Source of the DNA: Streptomyces olivochromogenes | Lineage (GTDB): Bacteria; Actinomycetota; Actinomycetes; Streptomycetales; Streptomycetaceae | Assembly (NCBI RefSeq): GCF_001514115.1 | Contig: NZ_KQ948470.1 | Coordinates: forward strand, 62,001 to 126,000 | Length of the DNA: 64,000 nucleotides | Direction: 5' to 3' | Shown: piece after piece, positions 59,702 through 64,000 of the stretch | How the letters are laid out: every line of letters begins with the position of its first letter | Position numbering within the stretch: position 1 is the stretch's first letter | Notes under the pieces: generated by a model | What the model saw: the letters and a program-made list of their open reading frames with translations, nothing else | What the model was told of the DNA's origin: nothing | Database searches by the model: none | Position numbers and translations under genes: made by a program

Positions 59702-60085
59702 TCACCCCTTCCCTTCCGGTATGGCTCCGGAAGCGTCGCGCAGGGCGATGCTTTCGCTTGCCATGTGCGCGAGCGACTTGGCGCGCGCGACGAAGATCTC
59801 CGCGTCTTCCATTCTGGAGGTCACGTCCGGTGGATAGATCACGGAATCCACATGGTCGGGGAATTCGTCACGCAGCGCGGTCAGAACGTTCATCTGATCA
59901 GGTTCGGGAAGGTCACCGATGAACACGTAACCCGATGCGGCACCTGCAGTGACACCACGCTTTGCGTACTCGTCCGTCACATGCCGGAGAATGAAGGCGG
60001 CTACATCGTCGAAGAGGGCCGCGGTGGCGAACCAGTCGAGGTCTTCTCCTGCCCCTCCGGAGGGGAACGACACGAGCTTGGTCAT
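59702..60085 (-). CDS. Unrecognised 127-residue protein next to ssrA
   Basis: The protein begins MTKLVSFPSGGAGEDLDWFA, looks alpha/beta with no membrane segment, and contains a GYVFIGDLPEPDQ centre. AAGGAAG precedes ATG 60085 at normal spacing. It is the first gene of the minus-strand group whose second gene carries the novel module. It lies 136 bases from the 3' end of the tmRNA gene. No family recognised. Confidence 0.65.
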   Translation of the reverse strand: MTKLVSFPSGGAGEDLDWFATAALFDDVAAFILRHVTDEYAKRGVTAGAASGYVFIGDLPEPDQMNVLTALRDEFPDHVDSVIYPPDVTSRMEDAEIFVARAKSLAHMASESIALRDASGAIPEGKG

Positions 60086-60146
60086 CGCTTCCTTGCCTTT
60101 GCAGCGAGCGGCCGTCGGCCACGGAGCATGACACACCGGGCATGAC

Positions 60147-60179
60147 AAGGGCCCCGCCGCTCGAAAGCGACGAGGCCTT
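60147..60179 (-). terminator. Second hairpin downstream of ssrA
   Basis: AAGGGCCCCGCCGCT and AGCGACGAGGCCTTT form an imperfect stem around CGAA. With the hairpin at 60196-60215 it makes a tandem terminator behind the tmRNA gene. Confidence 0.6.
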
Positions 60180-60195
60180 TGCCCACATGGGATGT

Positions 60196-60215
60196 GGAGG
60201 TCCGGGAGGACCTCC
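60196..60215 (-). terminator. Hairpin directly after ssrA
   Basis: GGAGGTCC (60196-60203) pairs perfectly with GGACCTCC (60208-60215) around GGGA, seven bases beyond the tmRNA 3' end. Confidence 0.65.
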
Positions 60216-60221
60216 TGATCG

Positions 60222-60606
60222 TGGAGATGGCGGGAATCGAACCCGCGTCCACCGGTGCAGAATCAGGGCTTCTCCGTGTGCAGTTCGCTGCGATTTTCTC
60301 GGCCCCGGTGATCACGCGAACAAGTCGCCGACGGGCCCAGTCACTGTTTGATTTCCCATCGAACCCCGTGACCGGGCTCGATGGTTTAGTTCCCTAGATT
60401 ATGCCAGGGTCCGGGTCGGGAACACCCCCGGGCTGACACCCTTTTAGGGTCCTTCAGTCGCTGTTATTAGGCAGCGAGGGCGAAGGACTGGGAATCGCTC
60501 TTGGAATTGGCGATTATTGGTTGCGACATATGGTTAACGAGATCATTGTCGCTTCCTCGACACGCTTCCCCTGCTTCGACAGCCGCTGTCGAAACCGATC
60601 ATCCCC
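60222..60606 (-). ncRNA. ssrA: Transfer-messenger RNA (tmRNA)
   Basis: The RNA starts GGGGATGATCGGTTTCGAC and ends with the T-arm GCGGGTTCGATTCCCGC and CATCTCCA. The first seven bases pair with the last before the discriminator A, making the alanine-tRNA-like acceptor. The resume codon is GCC at 60511-60509, and the tag reads ANSKSDSQSFALAA followed by TAA at 60469-60467 (then a second TAA). Length 385 bases before CCA addition. It rescues stalled ribosomes with SmpB, whose gene lies 106 bases upstream on the same strand. Confidence 0.96.
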
Positions 60607-60711
60607 ATGTTGTTTTTTCAAGCCCCTCCGAAGAGGGTTGCGCACCCGCTGTGGGGTGCAGATGCCATCGTACGTGACCAACGCACGTCGATGCCACCGT
60701 ATTCCCCGTGG

Positions 60712-61254
60712 CTACTCGCCCCGCTGCTTCCGCTTGGCCGCCGCGATCGCGCGGTCCGACTCCCGGCGGTCCTGCTTCTCACGCAGGGTCTGCCGCTTGT
60801 CGTACTCCTTCTTACCGCGGGCGAGCGCGATCTCGGCCTTGGCACGGCCGTCCTTGAAGTACAGGGCGAGGGGCACGATCGTGTGACCCGTCTCCTCCGA
60901 CTTCGACGCCAGCTTGTCGATCTCCTCGCGGTGCAGGAGCAGCTTGCGCTTGCGGCGCACCGTGTGGTTGGTCCAGGTGCCCTGGGTGTACTCGGGAATG
61001 TGGGCGTTGTGCAGCCACGCCTCGTTCCCGTCGATCTGGACGAAGCCGTCGGTCAGCGAGGCGCGTCCCTGGCGCAGCGACTTCACCTCGGTGCCGGTCA
61101 GGACGAGCCCGGCCTCGTAGGTGTCGATGATCGCGTAGTCGTGGCGTGCCTTCTTGTTCTGCGCGACGATCTTGCGCTTGCCGTCCTTGGCCTTCGCGGC
61201 CCCTCCGCCCTGCTTGGGCTGGGACTCCTTCGGTACGTACATTCCCTTACTCAT
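60712..61254 (-). CDS. smpB: SsrA-binding protein SmpB
   Basis: This is a 180-residue partner of tmRNA. The OB-fold core begins KIVAQNKKARHDYAIIDTYEAGLVL and contains GTEVKSLRQGRASLTDGF. The C-terminal basic tail (KKEYDKRQTLREKQDRRESDRAIAAAKRK) enters the decoding centre. Actinobacterial members carry the extra N-terminal Gly/Lys stretch seen here. ATG 61254 (MSKGMYVPK) is a reasonable start; ATG 61242 and 61266 are also in frame. A hairpin with a TTCG loop lies between it and ssrA. Confidence 0.93.
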   Translation of the reverse strand: MSKGMYVPKESQPKQGGGAAKAKDGKRKIVAQNKKARHDYAIIDTYEAGLVLTGTEVKSLRQGRASLTDGFVQIDGNEAWLHNAHIPEYTQGTWTNHTVRRKRKLLLHREEIDKLASKSEETGHTIVPLALYFKDGRAKAEIALARGKKEYDKRQTLREKQDRRESDRAIAAAKRKQRGE

Positions 61255-61323
61255 AGTGCTGACCATTTTCGCACTACAGGGGGGTGTGGGGGAAAGCCGA
61301 TTACCAGAGCGCCGAGCCGGTGG

Positions 61324-62490
61324 CTACGACGGGTCGCCGAGACCGCTGAGTACGGTCTCCGCCCGCTCCAGGGCCTCCGCGTCCACCTCCAGGTCGGGGG
61401 TGATGCCCCGCCCGTCGACGGTGTGCCCGGCGGGGGTGCGGTAGTGGCCGACGGTCAGCTCGGCGACGGAGCCGTCGGGCAGCCGGCTCGGCATCTGGAT
61501 CGAGCCCTTGCCGAAGGTCCTGGAGCCCACGACGACCGCACGGCCGCGGTCCTGGAGGGCCCCGGTGAGCAGTTCGGCCGCGCTCATCGTGCCGCCGTCG
61601 ACGAGCGCGACCAGGGGTCTGGTGGTGTCGCCGCCGGGATCGGCGTGCAGGGAGCGCTGCGCGCCGTTGACGTCGTAGGTGGCGACGAGGCCGCCGTCGA
61701 GGAAGGCGGAGGCGGCGGTGACGGCCTCGGTGACCAGTCCACCGGAGTTGCCGCGCAGGTCGAGGACGATCCCGGCGTGGTCGGGGGTCTGCTCGACGGC
61801 GGTCCGTACGGCGTCACCGACGCCCTTGGTGAAGGCCGCGACCTTGATCACGCTGACGCCGCCGGGGAGCTTTCGGACGGTCACGGAGTCCGTGGACAGC
61901 CTCGCCCGGCGCAGCGTCTCGCTCCACGCGCGTGTGCCGCGCTCCAGGCCGAGGGAGACCTTCGTTCCGGCGGCGGCGTCGTCCGCGTCCCCGCGCAGTA
62001 ACGAGACGACCTCGGTGACCGGCCGGCCGTCCACCTTCTCGCCGTCGACGCTGCGCAGCCGGTCGCCCGTGCGGATCCCGGCGGCGGCCGCGGGCGACCC
62101 GCTCTGCACCCGGGTCACCTCGATCCGGCCGTCACTCTCGCGCCGGGCCCACAGCCCCACGCCCGTGTACTGACCGTCGAGGGCCTCCTCGAACTCCTCG
62201 TACTCGCCCTGGGAGTAGACGGCGCCCCAGCGGTCCCCGCTGCGGCTGACGGCCCGCTCGGCGGCCTCCATGGGTGACTTGCCGTCGGCCATCGCCTCGG
62301 CGGCGGCGTCGGTGACCGTCTCGCGGTGCGCCGCCGGGGTCGAACGCGCCGAAGGAGACGGGGATTTCCGGTCGGGATCACCGAAGGACCCGGTCGCGGC
62401 CCCCGCGACGAGGACACTCGCGAAAAGCAATGTCAGGGCGGCCCCGCGGCCTGCGCGGCGGGGCTGACAAAACAGGTCTCGGCCTGACAT
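61324..62490 (-). CDS. S41-family C-terminal processing protease
   Basis: The 388-residue exported protease has an N-terminal membrane/signal segment (about residues 15-35). A PDZ domain follows (about 95-185, GLWARRESDGRIEVTRVQSG and AGIRTGDRLRSVDGEKV), then the S41 catalytic domain with Ser in GGTMSAAELL and Lys in GSRTFGKGSIQMP. CtpA-like enzymes trim envelope proteins from their C-termini. ATG 62490 is preferred over an upstream TTG. It lies between smpB and ftsX on the same strand, possibly one transcription unit interrupted by the hairpin at 62513. Confidence 0.9.
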   Translation of the reverse strand: MSGRDLFCQPRRAGRGAALTLLFASVLVAGAATGSFGDPDRKSPSPSARSTPAAHRETVTDAAAEAMADGKSPMEAAERAVSRSGDRWGAVYSQGEYEEFEEALDGQYTGVGLWARRESDGRIEVTRVQSGSPAAAAGIRTGDRLRSVDGEKVDGRPVTEVVSLLRGDADDAAAGTKVSLGLERGTRAWSETLRRARLSTDSVTVRKLPGGVSVIKVAAFTKGVGDAVRTAVEQTPDHAGIVLDLRGNSGGLVTEAVTAASAFLDGGLVATYDVNGAQRSLHADPGGDTTRPLVALVDGGTMSAAELLTGALQDRGRAVVVGSRTFGKGSIQMPSRLPDGSVAELTVGHYRTPAGHTVDGRGITPDLEVDAEALERAETVLSGLGDPS

Positions 62491-62512
62491 GGCGGTGAGT
62501 CTAGGACAACGC

Positions 62513-62549
62513 AAGGGGCCGTACCGCCGGTTGGCAGTACGGCCCCCTT
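62513..62549 (-). terminator. Hairpin after ftsX
   Basis: AAGGGGCCGTAC (62513-62524) pairs with GTACGGCCCCCTT (62537-62549) with one bulged C. It sits nine bases beyond the ftsX stop and before the S41 protease start. Confidence 0.75.
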
Positions 62550-62557
62550 GGCATGCG

Positions 62558-63475
62558 TCACACCTTCAGGTACTTGCGCAACGCGAAAAACGCCGCAAGC
62601 GCAGGCATCAGCAGACTCGTCGCGAGGATGAGCGGCAGCTTGGTGAGCACGGCGTCCCAGCCGATGAAGTTGATCAGATTCAGCTTCTGGGACAGCGCGA
62701 GGCCGTGATCGATGATGAAGTACCGCGCGACCAACAGGAATCCGCAGGCGACACCTCCGCCGATCAGTCCGGCGACCGCGGCCTCCATGATGAACGGCGC
62801 CTGGATGTAGAACCCGGAGGCGCCCACGAGCCGCATGATGCCGGTTTCCCTGCGCCGGCTGAACGCCGAGACGCGCACCGTGTTGACGATCAGCATCAGG
62901 GCGACGACGAGCATCATCGCCATCACCGCGCGCGCGGCCCAGTTCATGCCGTTGAGCAGCCCGAAGAGGTTGTCCAGGATGCCCTTCTGGTCCTGCACGG
63001 ACTGCACGCCGGCACGGCCGTCGAAGGCGGTCGCGATGACCTGGTACTTCTGCGGGTCCTTCAGCTTGATGCGGTACGACTCCTGCATCTGGTCCGGCGT
63101 GAGGGAGCTGGCCAGCGGGGAGTCGCCGAACTGCTCCTTGTAGTGCTTGTACGCCTGGTCCGACGACTCGTACGAGACCTTCTCGACGACGGCCATCTTG
63201 CCCAAGTCACTCTTGATCTGGTCCTTCTGCTCGGCGGTCACGGCCCCCTTGGCGCACTTGGGGTCGGACTCCGCGTCACTCTTGTTGCAGAGGAAGATCG
63301 AGACGTTGACCTTGTCGTACCAGTAGCCCTTCATGGTGCTCACCTGATCGCTCATCAGCAGCGAACCGCCGAACAGGGCGAGGGAGAGGGCGACCGAGAC
63401 GACGACCGCGAAGGTCATCGTCAGATTGCGACGGAGACCGACACCGATCTCCGACAGAACGAACTGGGCGCGCAT
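62558..63475 (-). CDS. ftsX: Cell-division protein FtsX
   Basis: The 305-residue membrane protein has four segments (about 20-42, 180-203, 231-255 and 278-298). A large extracellular loop lies between the first two, containing two cysteines (FLCNKSDAESDPKCAKG) that may form a disulfide. FtsX with FtsE controls peptidoglycan hydrolases at the septum; in actinobacteria the partner is a RipC-type hydrolase. It starts 32 bases after the ftsE stop. Confidence 0.94.
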   Translation of the reverse strand: MRAQFVLSEIGVGLRRNLTMTFAVVVSVALSLALFGGSLLMSDQVSTMKGYWYDKVNVSIFLCNKSDAESDPKCAKGAVTAEQKDQIKSDLGKMAVVEKVSYESSDQAYKHYKEQFGDSPLASSLTPDQMQESYRIKLKDPQKYQVIATAFDGRAGVQSVQDQKGILDNLFGLLNGMNWAARAVMAMMLVVALMLIVNTVRVSAFSRRRETGIMRLVGASGFYIQAPFIMEAAVAGLIGGGVACGFLLVARYFIIDHGLALSQKLNLINFIGWDAVLTKLPLILATSLLMPALAAFFALRKYLKV

Positions 63476-63506
63476 GGCGTCTGCTAAGCCTTTCCGTGGA
63501 CCGTTG

Positions 63507-64000
63507 TCAGTGCTGGTAGCCGTAGACGCCGCGCGCCTGGTCGCGGACGAGGCGGCCCTGCTCCAGCTCGATGACGCGCTTGCGCATCTGGTCCACGATG
63601 TTCTGGTCGTGCGTCGCCATCAGCACGGTGGTGCCCGTCCGGTTGATGCGGTCGAGCAGCTTCATGATGCCGACGGAGGTCTGGGGGTCGAGGTTGCCGG
63701 TCGGCTCGTCCGCGATGAGGAGCTTGGGCCGGTTCACGAAGGCTCTCGCGATGGCCACGCGCTGCTGCTCACCACCGGACAGCTCGCCGGGCATCCGGTC
63801 CTCCTTGCCGCCGAGCCCGACGAGGTCGAGCACCTGGGGCACGGACTTGCGGATCTCGCCGCGGGACTTGCCGATGACCTCCTGCGCGAAGGCGACGTTC
63901 TCGGAGACCGTCTTGTTCGGCAGCAGGCGGAAGTCCTGGAACACGGTCCCCAGCTGGCGGCGCATCTGCGGCACCTTCCAGTTGGAGAGACGCGCGAGGT
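63507..64000 (-). CDS. ftsE: Cell-division ATP-binding protein FtsE (5' end outside the window)
   Basis: This is the C-terminal two-thirds of the ABC ATPase that powers FtsX. The Q-loop region (GTVFQDFRLLPNKTV), the signature LSGGEQQRVAIARA, Walker B LLIADEPTGNLD and the H-loop MATHDQ are present. The frame continues through base 64000 (LARLSNWKVPQMRRQLG), so the Walker A part lies to the right. An apparent internal start at 63974 is not the real one. Confidence 0.94.
   Translation of the reverse strand, partial: LARLSNWKVPQMRRQLGTVFQDFRLLPNKTVSENVAFAQEVIGKSRGEIRKSVPQVLDLVGLGGKEDRMPGELSGGEQQRVAIARAFVNRPKLLIADEPTGNLDPQTSVGIMKLLDRINRTGTTVLMATHDQNIVDQMRKRVIELEQGRLVRDQARGVYGYQH

Noticed and set aside
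56472..60606. Integrase or attachment repeats marking a mobile element at ssrA
   Set aside because: No recombinase-like protein and no second copy of the tmRNA 3' end was found in the window.

Overview
The window reads as chromosome of a Streptomyces species. Base composition is very GC-rich. Many genes are translationally coupled through ATGA, GTGA or TGATG overlaps. The gene set is typical of the genus: sigU/rsuA, nnaR-narK, a MatB-type polysaccharide synthase/deacetylase, DUF3039, hupA, ssrA-smpB and ftsEX. From memory, the order from the hexosaminidase/ABC transporter block through murA, hupA, malic enzyme, HelD-like ATPase, rsuA-sigU, nnaR-narK, the mat locus, smpB and ftsXE resembles the S. 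coelicolor SCO2943-SCO2969 interval. No alignment could be run.

Layout. 1-2.8 kb: end of a glycine-betaine-type ABC importer, then an ArsR-like regulator behind a large palindrome. 2.8-10 kb: Lon-type (S16) secreted protease, MarR regulator divergent from an alpha/beta hydrolase, IclR regulator, DEAD/DEAH helicase, MFS exporter. 10-13 kb: tRNA-Cys, an ECF sigma factor with a probable membrane partner, and a two-domain SUKH-4 protein. 13.2-18.2 kb: a coupled xanthine-dehydrogenase-type operon (FAD, 2Fe-2S and molybdenum subunits plus a small membrane protein). 18.5-23.4 kb: GH20 hexosaminidase with an amino-sugar ABC importer preceded by a DasR-like operator. 23.5-25 kb: DUF3039 gene, a decayed tnpB ending in a palindromic repeat, and YqgE. 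25.8-32.4 kb: murA, hupA, malic enzyme, HelD-like ATPase. 32.4-38.1 kb: rsuA-sigU, CGNR protein, DUF1772 protein, nnaR-narK. 38.2-44.2 kb: the mat-like exopolysaccharide operon (repeat-rich membrane protein, deacetylase/glycosyltransferase, acyltransferase). 44.4-46.9 kb: LysR and a divergent MFS gene.

47-56.5 kb: a self-contained glycan-use operon (binding protein, two permeases, YicI-type alpha-xylosidase, LacI regulator, secreted multidomain GH3). It has a recognisable promoter with two LacI-type palindromes at the expected start of transcription, so it looks auto-regulated by its own LacI protein. The enzyme pair suggests xyloglucan or another alpha-xylosylated oligosaccharide.

56.5-60.1 kb: the least explained part. 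It is a minus-strand group of unrecognised genes lying against the 3' end of ssrA. Two of them carry three copies of one roughly 210-250-residue module, and remnants of a DUF5753/DUF397 (WhiJ-type) regulator pair lie between them. I regard this as the best candidate for an undescribed system. 60.2-64 kb: ssrA, smpB, an S41 protease, ftsX and the start-truncated ftsE.
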